Shown here one piece after another: positions 8,194-16,581 of a stretch of DNA of 64,000 nt (its first letter is position 1; every line of letters starts with the position of its first letter). Under the pieces are notes generated by a model that saw only the letters and a list, made by a program, of their open reading frames with translations, was not told the DNA's origin and ran no database searches. The stretch comes from Alphaproteobacteria bacterium. GTDB lineage: Bacteria > Pseudomonadota > Alphaproteobacteria > Micropepsales > Micropepsaceae. Position numbers and translations under genes: made by a program. The DNA lies in NCBI GenBank assembly GCA_017308475.1, contig JAFKEU010000008.1:1-64000 (forward strand), read 5' to 3'.

Positions 8194-9735
8194 TTACACC
8201 TGGGACGGACGCCATTTTTTTACGCGCGGATAATAGCCCGTGTAGCGGCCAAAGCGCGCCGCATAGAGCGCCGCGCGCGCGGGATCGGGCGCAAAGACCC
8301 TGGCTGGCCGGGTCATCGCCGCCGCATCGGCCAAGCCGGGATACCAGCCCGCCGCCACCCCTGCCGTCATCGCCGCCCCCAGCGTGCCGCACTGGTCCGG
8401 GGTCTCCACGGTTTCGACCGCGCGCCCCAGCACATCGGCGAACATCTGCGCCCAGAATGTGCTGCGTGCCCCGCCGCCCAAAAGGCGCAGCGTCTGGCCT
8501 ATTCGCCCCGACAGCTTGTCGAAGGATGCCATCGCCCAGCGCAGGTTCAGCGCCACGCCTTCATAGACGGCGAAAGCCATCGCCGCGCGCCCGCTCTCGA
8601 TGCCGAGATTGGCGAAGGCGCCGCGGATGCGCGGATCGTCCACCGGCACGCGCTCGCCCGTCAGCCAGGGAAAGAAGAAGGGCCCGTCGGCGGTGGGCGC
8701 GTGGCTGCGCGCCAATGCCTCGAACCCGGCGAAATCGTCTTCCGCGAGCCCCAAGAGCGCCATCGCCCAGCGGATCGAGGCGCCGGCATTTTCCTGGGTC
8801 GCGATCAACAGATAGTCGCTGCCGTCGGCGAAGCTGAGGCTGCCGATGCTGGTCCCCGGATCGACGCGCGAACGCGCGATGCGCGCGGCCAGCCACAGGC
8901 TGGTGCCCAGATAAAGATGCAGCGAGCCCTCTTCCGGGTTGCCGGCGCTGATGGCGGCGGCCGCCACATCGCCCGTGCCCACCGTCACCGGCGTGCCGGG
9001 ACGAAGGCCAAGCTCTGCCGCGGCCCCGTCCGATAGACCGCCCGCAACGTCGCATGCCCCGGCAATGTCGGGCAGGCGCGCGGCGGGAAGGCCGATCTGT
9101 TTCAGCAGCGTGGGCGACCAGCGTTTGCGCCCCGGGCGTGCATCGAACAGCCAGGTCAGATGCGCGCTGTCGAAACTGGTCACAAAGCGGCCGGTCAGGT
9201 GCGCCAGAAGGTAATCCTTCACGTCCAGAAGCTTGTGGACGCGCGGCCACAGATCGGGGCGGTGACGCTGCAGCCAGACGATCTTGGAAATCGCATCCTT
9301 GCCCGACAGGCTGGGCGCGCCGCCGGTCAGGCGCAGCCAGCGGGCCAGCTTCAGCGGTCCATATCCGGCGACGCGGATCATTCCGCCCGTGAGTTCCCGC
9401 GCAATATCCGCCGAACGCGTGTCCAGCCATATCAGCGCATTGTGCAATGCGCTGCCCTCCGCATCGACCGGCACCACGCCGCCCATCTGTGCCGAAAGCC
9501 CGATGGCGGCGATGCGGCCGCCGGCGTCGGGCACCGCGTCCACAAGCGCGCGCGTTGCCGCGGCCATGGCTGCCCACCAGTCTTGCGGGTCCTGCTCGGC
9601 CCAGCCGCGCTCTGGCAGGATCAGCCGATAGCCTTGCGTTGCGGCAGCGACGATCGCGCCGTCCCGCGCGAACAACGCCACCTTGACCGCTGAGGTGCCG
9701 AAGTCATACCCGAGTAGAAGATCCTGTTGCGCCAC
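8194..9735 (-). CDS. FGGY-family carbohydrate kinase (xylulokinase-like)
   Basis: About 513 residues of a two-domain ASKHA sugar kinase. The phosphate-binding start LLGYDFGTSAVKVALF is at the N-terminus. GLSAQMGGVVPVD, ALIWLDTRS and the C-terminal GGGARSTFWAQMFADVLGR are FGGY signatures, and the length is typical. I chose the GTG at 9733-9735, preceded by GGCAGGGGC, because family members begin right before the nucleotide-binding strand; the frame also stays open to an ATG at 9810. The substrate cannot be read from sequence: xylulose, ribulose, a polyol or inositol are all possible. Its place directly upstream of the phosphatidylinositol-phosphate-synthase-like gene hints at supplying a phosphorylated polyol for a lipid head group, but this is conjecture. 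Confidence 0.85.
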   Translation of the reverse strand: MAQQDLLLGYDFGTSAVKVALFARDGAIVAAATQGYRLILPERGWAEQDPQDWWAAMAAATRALVDAVPDAGGRIAAIGLSAQMGGVVPVDAEGSALHNALIWLDTRSADIARELTGGMIRVAGYGPLKLARWLRLTGGAPSLSGKDAISKIVWLQRHRPDLWPRVHKLLDVKDYLLAHLTGRFVTSFDSAHLTWLFDARPGRKRWSPTLLKQIGLPAARLPDIAGACDVAGGLSDGAAAELGLRPGTPVTVGTGDVAAAAISAGNPEEGSLHLYLGTSLWLAARIARSRVDPGTSIGSLSFADGSDYLLIATQENAGASIRWAMALLGLAEDDFAGFEALARSHAPTADGPFFFPWLTGERVPVDDPRIRGAFANLGIESGRAAMAFAVYEGVALNLRWAMASFDKLSGRIGQTLRLLGGGARSTFWAQMFADVLGRAVETVETPDQCGTLGAAMTAGVAAGWYPGLADAAAMTRPARVFAPDPARAALYAARFGRYTGYYPRVKKWRPSQV

Positions 9736-9823
9736 CAGCCCCTGCCCTGTTTTTCCGGAAAATCCGGTCGCGGCTTCAAACGAAGCTATGTCATAATGGC
9801 TGGCGTTCAACTTTGCGAGCCCG

Positions 9824-10795
9824 ATGCTCTGGCCCTACCTGGTGCCGCCGCTTCTGATCGGCGCATCGATCCGGACCTACAATTTCTTCGAAGGCGAAAG
9901 GCTGGTCCAGGACCTGTGGCGGGAATATCGCCTGGCCCAAGCCGACATCGCGGCGCTGGACCGGGCCTGGGCGGCGCGCGCCGACCGGTCCGAGATGATC
10001 GTCAGCCTGACCACCATCCCCAGCCGCATCGGCATGATCGCCGATACGCTGAAAAGCCTTCTGACCCAGACCCGGCCGCCGAAAGAGATTCGGTTGAACC
10101 TGCCCGCCTTCAGCCGCCGCGAGAACCGGCCCTATGACGTGCCCGACTGGCTGCGCGATTTGCGGGCGGTGCGGCTGGTGCCTTGCGAGGATTACGGCCC
10201 GGCCACCAAGCTGCTGCCCGCGCTGGCCGATGCCGCGCCGGACCAGGCGATCCTGGTCGTCGATGACGACCGCATCTATCCCGTCAGCCTGATCGCCGAG
10301 CTCGAAAAGGCGTCCAGGGCGCAGCCGAACGCGGCGCTGGGGTTGGGCGGCTGGATCGCGCCGCCCGACCTGACGGATCGGCCAACCACCATCCTCTCCA
10401 ACCTGCTGATGCGCCCGCCCGCGCCCATCCGCAGCGCGCGCATCGGAAGGCCGGTGGCGGTGGACATCTTGCAGGGTGTCGCGGGTTATCTGGTGCGGCC
10501 GGACTTTTTCGACCTGGCGGCAGTGACGAACTACGCTGCGGCGCCGCCCGCCGCGCGCTTTGTCGATGATGTGTGGATCAGCGCCCATTGCCGCGCCGAC
10601 AAATTCGTGATCCCCGCGGCGCCCAACTTTCCGCCCAAGCGGCATCTGGCGCAGTACAAACGGTCCAGCTTGGGCTGGATCAATCGCGGCAGCGGGGGCG
10701 ATGAGAACCGCAACAATTCCATCATGCTGAGATATTTCGCCGGCGCCTGGAAAGTCGGCGGACCGGCCGCCGAGAGCCGCCCCCTTCATGCCTGA
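9824..10795 (+). CDS. glycosyltransferase-A-fold protein (uncharacterised)
   Basis: 323 residues. A short hydrophobic N-terminus is followed by a nucleotide-sugar-binding-like region: MIVSLTTIPSRI, then QAILVVDDDRIYP near residue 145 (a DDD metal-site motif in the position of a GT-A DxD) and LQGVAGYLVRPDFFD. The ARFVDDVWISAHCRAD segment is the kind of acidic patch seen late in GT-A enzymes. The order suggests a sugar transferase, but I do not recognise a named family. It overlaps the downstream Stealth phosphotransferase gene by 8 bases, so the two are probably translated together and act on the same glycan. It is transcribed divergently from the FGGY kinase; only 88 bases separate them. Confidence 0.65.
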   Translation: MLWPYLVPPLLIGASIRTYNFFEGERLVQDLWREYRLAQADIAALDRAWAARADRSEMIVSLTTIPSRIGMIADTLKSLLTQTRPPKEIRLNLPAFSRRENRPYDVPDWLRDLRAVRLVPCEDYGPATKLLPALADAAPDQAILVVDDDRIYPVSLIAELEKASRAQPNAALGLGGWIAPPDLTDRPTTILSNLLMRPPAPIRSARIGRPVAVDILQGVAGYLVRPDFFDLAAVTNYAAAPPAARFVDDVWISAHCRADKFVIPAAPNFPPKRHLAQYKRSSLGWINRGSGGDENRNNSIMLRYFAGAWKVGGPAAESRPLHA

Positions 10796-11735
10796 CATGC
10801 CGACCGACATCGTCTACACCTGGGTTGACGACACCTGGCCCGGCTATGCCGACACGCTGGCGCGGTATGCCGCGACGGGCCATGACCTGAATCCCAACCG
10901 CACGCGCGACAATCTGGACCTGCTGAAATACAGCATGCGCTCGCTGGTTCATTGCCCCTGGGTGCGGCGCGTCTATCTGGTCACGGCGTCGCCGCAAATT
11001 CCCCGCTGGCTGAACCCGAACGCCGAGGGGCTCAGCGTCATCCATCACGATGCGATCCTGGAACCGCGCTTCCTGCCCACCTTCAATTCCTTTGCCATCC
11101 TGTCGGCGCTGTACCGGCTGGAAGGCCTGTCGGACCGCTTCGTCTATGTGGAAGACGACATGCTGTTCGGCCGGCCGGTGACGATGGCCGATTTCCTGAC
11201 CGAGGACGGCAAGGTGCGGCTGTTTCCGCGCCTGCGCTTTGCCCAGCCGCCCGCGGCCGCGGACCGGGCCGACCTGTCGCCGTGGAACCGTTCGCTCGCC
11301 TACAGCAACGCGCTGCTGGATGGCGCGTTCGCGCCCGCGCGGCGACGCGAGGTCAACCACGTACCGCTGCTGATCGACAAGAGATGGTGGGCGCAAATGT
11401 GCGACCGCTGGGCGGGGGACTTCGAGCACACGCGCGCCTCGCGGTTTCGCGCCTCGCGCAATGTGGTACCGGAATATCTCTATCCCTGGTTTCTGTACTA
11501 TACTGGCCGGGGCACGATGATGACGCCGGCGCGCACGCTGGCGGACAGTGCCTATGTCCCGCTTGAGAACACGCCCTTCATCACGGCGCTGGCGCTGTGG
11601 CGCGCGGGCGCTTTGCACCCGAAATTCATCGCCCTGAATGACGGCTTCGGCGCCCATCCCCGCAAAGGCGTGGAGCGCGCGGCCCGGCACTGGCTGGAAC
11701 GGGCTTTTCCCGTCAGGTCGCGCTTCGAGCTTTGA
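10788..11735 (+). CDS. Stealth-family sugar-1-phosphate transferase
   Basis: 315 residues with all the Stealth hallmarks in order: TDIVYTWVDDTWPGY at the N-terminus (conserved region 1), RDNLDLLKYSMRSLVHCPWV with VYLVTASPQIPRWLN (region 2), LPTFNSFAILSALYRLEGLSDRF followed by VYVEDDMLFGRPV, and a C-terminal ENTPFI...FIALNDGFG. Family members transfer hexose-1-phosphate from a UDP-sugar, making phosphodiester-linked glycans in capsules; the eukaryotic GlcNAc-1-phosphotransferase belongs to the same family. Located among lipid head-group genes rather than capsule genes, it may put a sugar phosphate on a glycolipid, which is inference. It overlaps its upstream partner by 8 bases and the convergent glycosyltransferase by 23 bases. 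Confidence 0.88.
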   Translation: MPDMPTDIVYTWVDDTWPGYADTLARYAATGHDLNPNRTRDNLDLLKYSMRSLVHCPWVRRVYLVTASPQIPRWLNPNAEGLSVIHHDAILEPRFLPTFNSFAILSALYRLEGLSDRFVYVEDDMLFGRPVTMADFLTEDGKVRLFPRLRFAQPPAAADRADLSPWNRSLAYSNALLDGAFAPARRREVNHVPLLIDKRWWAQMCDRWAGDFEHTRASRFRASRNVVPEYLYPWFLYYTGRGTMMTPARTLADSAYVPLENTPFITALALWRAGALHPKFIALNDGFGAHPRKGVERAARHWLERAFPVRSRFEL

Positions 11736-12873
11736 GACGCCCGGCTTTAAGGCGGTGCGCGATTATCGCATCGCGGAAAATCTCCACCAGGCTCGGCGCC
11801 CGCGTGCGGCAGTCATAGGATGGCGCCGTGGCCCTGCCCCAGGCGCCCAGGCGGGCGCGAAGGTTTGAATCCTGCACCAGTGTCCTGAGCGCGTCCGCCA
11901 GCGCCGGCACATCGCCGGGCGGCACCAGGAAACGCGCGGCCTCGTCCGTCAGTACCGTGCGATATCCGGGATTGGCCGCGGCCACCACCGGCTTGCCCGC
12001 GCTCATCGCCTCGGCGATCACGATGCCGAAGCTCTCGCCATAGGGCGAGGGCGCACAGAAGATGTCCGCCGCCGCAAACCAGGGCGCGGCATCGGCTGGT
12101 GCGCCGACAAAGACGGCATCGGGCAAATCCGCCGCATAGGCGCGCAGGGCCTGTTCTTCCGGCCCCGCGCCCGCCACGATCAGGCGCACGCCCGGCACTG
12201 TCTCGCAAAGCTGCCTGTAGGCCTGAAGCAGGATGCGTGCGCCTTTGCGTGGCTCCAGTCGTCCCAGATAGAGAATGTTCAGCGGGCCGCCCGTGAAGCC
12301 AGGCTGCGATGGGGATTGGCGGAAGCGGCGAAGATCGGTGCAGGGTGGAAAGACCTCCATCCGCTGGCCGGGCGCCGCCACCAGGTGGCCCTGGGGCGAT
12401 TTCGATGGCGTAAGGATGGCCTCAAAACGCGGCAGCAGCATCTTGCTGATGCGGCGGAACAGCGCCGACATGATCCGCCCGACGGCCCCGTCGCCCGGCG
12501 TATCATGGAACATCGCGATGGCGGGACCGGGAAAATACTTGAGCGCCAGCGGCGCCAGGAACGGTGTCCATGCCGTGTGGAAACAGGCGATATCGAAGCC
12601 GCCGGTCTGCATCAGTGTGCGCAGGCGGCGGCGCTCCGCCCCCAGTGGAAGGGAAATCTCGAACCGCGTGCCGCCAAGGCCGATGACGCGTGAGCGGCCC
12701 AGCCGCTCGATCGCGACGCCGGGCGGCGGAGCCATGGGCGGCGTTGCCGTCAGGGGCGCCAGCAGGGTCACGTCATGGCCCAGCTCGGCAAGTGCCGCCC
12801 CGGTATCCAGGATGTGGCGCTGCACGCCCCCCGGCCTGTCGATGTCATAGGGGCAGACGACCAGGATCTTCAT
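11713..12873 (-). CDS. GT4 glycosyltransferase resembling phosphatidyl-myo-inositol mannosyltransferase PimA
   Basis: 386 residues of a GT-B enzyme. The N-terminus MKILVVCPYDIDRPGGVQRH and the FHTAWTPFLAPLAL and IAMFHDTPGDG segments mirror PimA of actinobacteria. The C-terminal half carries ILYLGRLEPRKGARILLQAY and CAPSPYGESFGIVIAEAMSAG, where the E-x7-E type donor-binding motif of GT4 sits. PimA puts mannose on phosphatidylinositol at the inner face of the membrane. With an inositol-phosphate synthase and two CDP-alcohol transferases beside it, a glycosylated inositol lipid is the natural guess; a GT4 acting on ceramide or diacylglycerol is the alternative. ATG 12873 is chosen for the family-like N-terminus; it begins 4 bases after the upstream gene's stop. 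Confidence 0.82.
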   Translation of the reverse strand: MKILVVCPYDIDRPGGVQRHILDTGAALAELGHDVTLLAPLTATPPMAPPPGVAIERLGRSRVIGLGGTRFEISLPLGAERRRLRTLMQTGGFDIACFHTAWTPFLAPLALKYFPGPAIAMFHDTPGDGAVGRIMSALFRRISKMLLPRFEAILTPSKSPQGHLVAAPGQRMEVFPPCTDLRRFRQSPSQPGFTGGPLNILYLGRLEPRKGARILLQAYRQLCETVPGVRLIVAGAGPEEQALRAYAADLPDAVFVGAPADAAPWFAAADIFCAPSPYGESFGIVIAEAMSAGKPVVAAANPGYRTVLTDEAARFLVPPGDVPALADALRTLVQDSNLRARLGAWGRATAPSYDCRTRAPSLVEIFRDAIIAHRLKAGRLKARSAT

Positions 12874-12877
12874 GGCT

Positions 12878-13606
12878 TCAGGCCATGCGGCGCAGCGCCG
12901 CGACCTGGGTATAAAGAAAATCCAGCGTCGCATAAGCCAGAAGCCACAGCACCAGCCAGCCCATGCCGCCGGTCACGCCCAGCACAAGCACCGCCAGCGG
13001 CATCAGAGAATCAAGGCCGCTGATGGCCGAGAACAGCAGGGTGAAAGGCTCGCGCCTGGCAGGTGCGCCATAGGGCGCCGCCCCCGACATCTTTTCGGCA
13101 TAGACGCGGCAGAGACGCGCGGCGATGGCCAGGAGCGCGGCCACCAGCGCCAGCGGCAGCGTCCAGCCCTTCAGCCACAGGGGCGTGGCGCCGGCGGCCA
13201 GAAGACCGATCGCAGCGTAGAAGCCGGCGCGAAAGATGATGTCGGTGACGAAGTCCAGATAATGGCCGGTGCGGCTGACGCTGTTGCTGGCCCGCGCGAT
13301 GGTTCCGTCCAGGCAGTCCAGGACGCCGGTCAGGACCGCGATCAGCCCCACCGCCACCGCGCCCCAGACCCACGCCACCAAGGGCAGGCTGAGCGCCAGC
13401 AACAGCGAGCAAAGGGTGACGACCGTGGCCGGCACGCCCAGCCGCAGCAGCACAGGCGCCGCCAGGATGGCTGCGGGCCGGTAGAGCAGTGCCGCGCCCC
13501 ATTCACCGTGCCATTCCTCGCCCGCCTTGTCGGCGGCATAGGCCCGAAAAAGCGCCGCCACCGGGTGGTGCCGCCCTGTCCTGCCGATTTTTGCGTCTGT
13601 TTCCAT
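12878..13606 (-). CDS. second CDP-alcohol phosphatidyltransferase
   Basis: 242 residues with about six membrane segments and an intact catalytic motif: Asp97, Asp100-Gly101, Ala104-Arg105, Gly114, Asp118 and Asp122 (DCLDGTIAR...GHYLDFVTD). A 40-residue hydrophilic N-terminus precedes the first segment. It lacks the SYxxAR/ER-x-ER features of the 7570-8184 paralogue, so the two probably use different alcohols. Candidate reactions are phosphatidylinositol-type synthesis or transfer of a CMP-activated head group such as CMP-aminoethylphosphonate onto ceramide or diacylglycerol. The gene is followed 4 bases later by the PimA-like glycosyltransferase and is divergent from inositol-phosphate synthase, which ties it to inositol-lipid chemistry. 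Substrates are not readable from sequence. Confidence 0.82.
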   Translation of the reverse strand: METDAKIGRTGRHHPVAALFRAYAADKAGEEWHGEWGAALLYRPAAILAAPVLLRLGVPATVVTLCSLLLALSLPLVAWVWGAVAVGLIAVLTGVLDCLDGTIARASNSVSRTGHYLDFVTDIIFRAGFYAAIGLLAAGATPLWLKGWTLPLALVAALLAIAARLCRVYAEKMSGAAPYGAPARREPFTLLFSAISGLDSLMPLAVLVLGVTGGMGWLVLWLLAYATLDFLYTQVAALRRMA

Positions 13607-13632
13607 GGCGCGGGATCATACACGCACGGGCG

Positions 13633-13661
13633 TTGACCAGAAGGGGTGGGGTGGGTAGCTT
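13633..13661 (+). promoter_or_regulatory. candidate sigma-70 promoter for the inositol-phosphate synthase gene
   Basis: TTGACC, 17 bases, then TAGCTT, in the 189-bp divergent intergenic region. The -35 is a 5/6 match; the -10 is only 3/6. It is about 135 bases upstream of the ATG. Confidence 0.3.
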
Positions 13662-13795
13662 GCCCTTGAGAAGCGCAGGAGCCGGCCGCAAGGCCTGTCA
13701 CGGGATCATCCGGGCGCGAGGGGGACCCAAGAGCAGGTGACGGAGTTCAAGAGCCACGGCCAAGGCGCGTATCCCCACCCGGCGCATATCCATCC

Positions 13796-14875
13796 ATGAG
13801 CAGAAAACTTCGAGTCGGTATTGTCGGCGTGGGCAACTGCGCCTCTTCGCTGGTGCAGGGCGTCAGCTTCTATCGCGACGCGGCGGACGACGATGCCGTG
13901 CCGGGCCTGATGCATGTCAATCTGGGCGGATATCGCATCGGCGACATCGAATTTGCCAGCGCCTTCGACGTCAGCGCGGTCAAGGTGGGCCGTCCCCTGG
14001 GCGAAGCCATGGCGGCCGAGCCCAACAACACGATCCGCTTCGCCGATCCGCCCGCCAACGATGTGGTGGTGTCGCGCGGTCCGACCCTGGACGGGCTGGG
14101 CAGCTACATGAAGGACGTGGTGAAGGAGAGCAACGCCGCGCCGGTCAACGTGGCCGAGACGCTGCGCCAGAGCCGGACCGACGTGGTGGTCTGCTACCTG
14201 CCGGTGGGATCGGAAAATGCCGCCCGCTTCTATGCCGGCGAGGCGCTGGCCGCGGGCTGCGCCTTCATCAACTGCATTCCCAGCTTCATCGCCTCCAGCG
14301 GCGAATGGGCCGAGCGCTTCCGCGCCGCCAATCTTCCCATCATCGGCGACGACATCAAGAGCCAGGTCGGCGCAACCATCGTCCACCGCATGCTGGCCGA
14401 ACTGATGCATGAGCGCGGCGTGCACCTGGACCGCACCTATCAGCTGAATGTCGGCGGCAATTCCGACTTCCAGAACATGCTGGAGCGCGAGCGGCTGCAC
14501 AGCAAGAAGATCTCCAAGACCCAGGCGGTCACCAGCGTGGCCGGCATCGAACTGCCGGCCGGCGACATCCATATCGGTCCCAGCGACCATGTACCGTGGC
14601 TGACCGATCGCAAGATCGCCTATATCCGGCTGGAAGGCACCGGCTTTGGCGACGCGCCCTTTGCCTGCGAGGTGAAGCTGGAAGTCTGGGATTCGCCCAA
14701 CTCCGCCGGCGTGGTGATCGACGCCGTCCGCTGCGCCAAGCTGGCCAAGGATCGCGGTATCGGTGGCCCGCTGATCGGGCCATCCAGCTATTTCATGAAG
14801 TCGCCGCCGCGCCAGTTCCCCGACCACCAGGCGCGCGCCCTGGTCGAAGACTTCATCGCCGGCAAGGACACCTGA
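13796..14875 (+). CDS. ino1: myo-inositol-1-phosphate synthase (Ino1)
   Basis: 359 residues, the size of actinobacterial-type enzymes and much shorter than the roughly 520-residue eukaryotic form. The NAD-binding loop [15 protein letters not shown] is at residues 8-22. Catalytic-region motifs include [13 protein letters not shown] near 182-194, [14 protein letters not shown] near 218, KKISKTQAV, and [20 protein letters not shown]. The enzyme isomerises glucose 6-phosphate to inositol 1-phosphate, the first committed step to inositol lipids. It is the only gene of this lipid block transcribed rightward here, divergent from the CDP-alcohol transferase/PimA-like operon and convergent with the CdsA-spt operon, 9 bases away. 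Inositol synthesis is uncommon in proteobacteria, which makes the gene a strong indicator of an inositol-containing lipid or solute. Confidence 0.93.
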   Translation: MSRKLRVGIVGVGNCASSLVQGVSFYRDAADDDAVPGLMHVNLGGYRIGDIEFASAFDVSAVKVGRPLGEAMAAEPNNTIRFADPPANDVVVSRGPTLDGLGSYMKDVVKESNAAPVNVAETLRQSRTDVVVCYLPVGSENAARFYAGEALAAGCAFINCIPSFIASSGEWAERFRAANLPIIGDDIKSQVGATIVHRMLAELMHERGVHLDRTYQLNVGGNSDFQNMLERERLHSKKISKTQAVTSVAGIELPAGDIHIGPSDHVPWLTDRKIAYIRLEGTGFGDAPFACEVKLEVWDSPNSAGVVIDAVRCAKLAKDRGIGGPLIGPSSYFMKSPPRQFPDHQARALVEDFIAGKDT

Positions 14876-14899
14876 GGCCGCCCTTCAGACAAGCCTCAG
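14872..14899. terminator. possible bidirectional hairpin between convergent genes
   Basis: CTGAGGC and GCCTCAG form a perfect 7-bp stem with a 14-base loop spanning the stops of ino1 and the CdsA-like gene. There is no T-run on either side, so intrinsic termination is uncertain. Confidence 0.35.
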
Positions 14900-15757
14900 C
14901 GCCTTCAACGCCAAAAGCGCGGGCGCGGCGAACAGCAGCGAATCATAGATGTCCAGCAGGCCGCCATGGATCAGGGCCAGCGGCCGGAAATCCTTGGCAC
15001 CGCGCGCCCGCTTGAGCGCCGAGACCAGAAGATCGCCCGCCAGCCCCGCCAGCAGCGTGGCGGCGACCGCGACCAGTGCGGGCACCGGCGCCAGGCCGAT
15101 CAGGCACCGGGCGATGACGAATCCTGCCCCCGCCCCAGCCAGCATGCCGCCCACCAGTCCCGCCAGGGTCTTGCCCGGACTGAGATTGGGGAAGGGCCGC
15201 GTGCGCCCCATCAGCTTGCCCACCAGAAGGGCGAAGGAATCGTTGGTCTCCACAACGCCCTGGACCAGGAACAGCCACAGAAAGCCATCTGGGCCCGCGC
15301 GAAGCACACCGGCGAGGCTGACCAGCGCCACGGGGAATACCAGGCTGGCCAGGGTGAGTGACAGGTCCCCGCGCGCGCCCGATGCCAGCCCCGCCAGCGC
15401 CACGGCCAGCAGGACCGCCGGCAAGGCTGCCGGCAGTTGCTCGGGAAACAGAACGCCCAGCGCGGCAAGTCCCGCTCCCGCCATCAGCGCCAGCTTTTGG
15501 AACAGCAGACGCGGCGCCCGGCCGAACAGGTCCAGCAGTTCATATTGGCCCCGCGCCGCCATCGCGGCCAACGCCACGGCAAACGGCCAAGGTCCCGCCG
15601 CCGACGGCAGCAGCACGGCGCCGACGATCAGGAACTCGGAACGATAGAAGGGCCAGAGTTCAGCCGCCACCTTGCGGCCGGCAGGCACCAGCCCGGCGAT
15701 GGCGATCAGCGCTCCGCCCAGGGCGAAGAGGCCGCCAACGACCAGAAGCACGATCAT
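14885..15757 (-). CDS. CdsA-like phosphatidate cytidylyltransferase (second-copy type)
   Basis: 290 residues, about eight membrane segments. The CDP-diglyceride synthase signature is near the C-terminus: SALKRARGAKDFRPLALIHGGLLDIYDS. It keeps the K-R-x4-K-D core and the HGG, but the usual HGG-x-x-D-R-x-D reads HGGLLDIYD, with isoleucine replacing arginine. The family makes CDP-diacylglycerol from phosphatidate and CTP. This copy belongs to the sphingolipid operon: its start overlaps the KDSR stop by 4 bases. It therefore probably provides a CDP-activated lipid for the CDP-alcohol transferases nearby. The altered signature might mark a different lipid, such as an activated ceramide phosphate. 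A separate housekeeping CdsA is expected elsewhere in the genome. Confidence 0.78.
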   Translation of the reverse strand: MIVLLVVGGLFALGGALIAIAGLVPAGRKVAAELWPFYRSEFLIVGAVLLPSAAGPWPFAVALAAMAARGQYELLDLFGRAPRLLFQKLALMAGAGLAALGVLFPEQLPAALPAVLLAVALAGLASGARGDLSLTLASLVFPVALVSLAGVLRAGPDGFLWLFLVQGVVETNDSFALLVGKLMGRTRPFPNLSPGKTLAGLVGGMLAGAGAGFVIARCLIGLAPVPALVAVAATLLAGLAGDLLVSALKRARGAKDFRPLALIHGGLLDIYDSLLFAAPALLALKALRLV

Positions 15758-16581
15758 CCTGGCGCGGTGCCGCCGCCGTCCCTGCCATGCATCTTGGCGA
15801 TCACCGGATCGAAGGAGAAACGATGCAGCAGCGGCCCAAGGAGGCTGTGCAGCCTGTTGAGCAGCCCCATCTCCCAGCCCGGAGCGATGGTAAAGCGGCC
15901 CGATTCGACCCCCTTGAGGATGGCGTCAGCGACTTCCTCGGCGCTGTGCACCCGCGCGCCGCCCGCGATCTTGCTGGTGATGGCGGGACGGATCTGAACC
16001 TCTTCGCGAAGCTGGGGCGTGTCGGTGTCGGGGGGGTAGACGATGGAGACCGCGATGCCTTCGGGTTTGAGCTCCCCGCGCAACGCCTCGGCCAGGCCCC
16101 GCACCGCGAACTTGGTGGGCGCATAGGCGGTATAGCCATAGAGGCCGATCAACCCCGCGCCGGAGGAAACCAGCACGATGCGGCCCGCCCGACGCGCCAG
16201 CATCGCCGGCAGCGCCGCGCGCACAAGGTTGAGGGTCCCGTCGTAATTGGTCGTCATCGTGTCGTGGAAGGCAGCGGCGGGAAGCTGCTTGAACACGCCG
16301 GGAATGACGATGCCGGCACTGGCGACCAGAAGGTCCGGCGCGCCGTGTTCGGCGATGGCCGCCGCCACCGCGTCGCCCACCGCAGCCTCGTCGCGCACGT
16401 CCGTGGGTGTCACGCGCACTGTCGCGCCCGTCTTTGCCAGGGCGGACCGGGCCTCGGACAGGCGTGCGGGGTCGCGGGCCAGAAGCGTCAGGGCATAGCC
16501 CTTTGCCGCCAGCCTATGCGCCAGGGCAAGGCCGATGCCGCTGGACCCGCCGCTGATCAGGGCGTGGGGATTACTGGCCAA
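15754..16581 (-). CDS. 3-ketodihydrosphingosine reductase-like short-chain dehydrogenase
   Basis: 275-residue SDR with GGSSGIG at residues 11-17, the catalytic YAPTK motif after VSSGAGLIGLYGY, and, most telling, VYPPDTDTP near residue 195. That PPDTDTP sequence is characteristic of eukaryotic 3-ketodihydrosphingosine reductases (human KDSR/FVT1, yeast Tsc10), where it follows the active site. The enzyme would reduce 3-ketosphinganine to sphinganine with NADPH, the step after serine palmitoyltransferase, whose gene overlaps it by 11 bases upstream. A hydrophobic C-terminal stretch may give membrane contact. Caulobacter is known to use an unrelated epimerase-like reductase (CerR), so this operon follows the eukaryote-like route. 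Confidence 0.85.
   Translation of the reverse strand: MASNPHALISGGSSGIGLALAHRLAAKGYALTLLARDPARLSEARSALAKTGATVRVTPTDVRDEAAVGDAVAAAIAEHGAPDLLVASAGIVIPGVFKQLPAAAFHDTMTTNYDGTLNLVRAALPAMLARRAGRIVLVSSGAGLIGLYGYTAYAPTKFAVRGLAEALRGELKPEGIAVSIVYPPDTDTPQLREEVQIRPAITSKIAGGARVHSAEEVADAILKGVESGRFTIAPGWEMGLLNRLHSLLGPLLHRFSFDPVIAKMHGRDGGGTAPG

Noticed and set aside
7633..9036. 467-codon plus-strand open frame opposite the kinase and transferase genes
   Set aside because: No motifs; it covers two well-supported minus-strand enzymes.
11855..11885. tRNA T-arm-like string GGTTTGAATCC
   Set aside because: It is inside the PimA-like coding sequence and no acceptor or anticodon stems can be folded around it.
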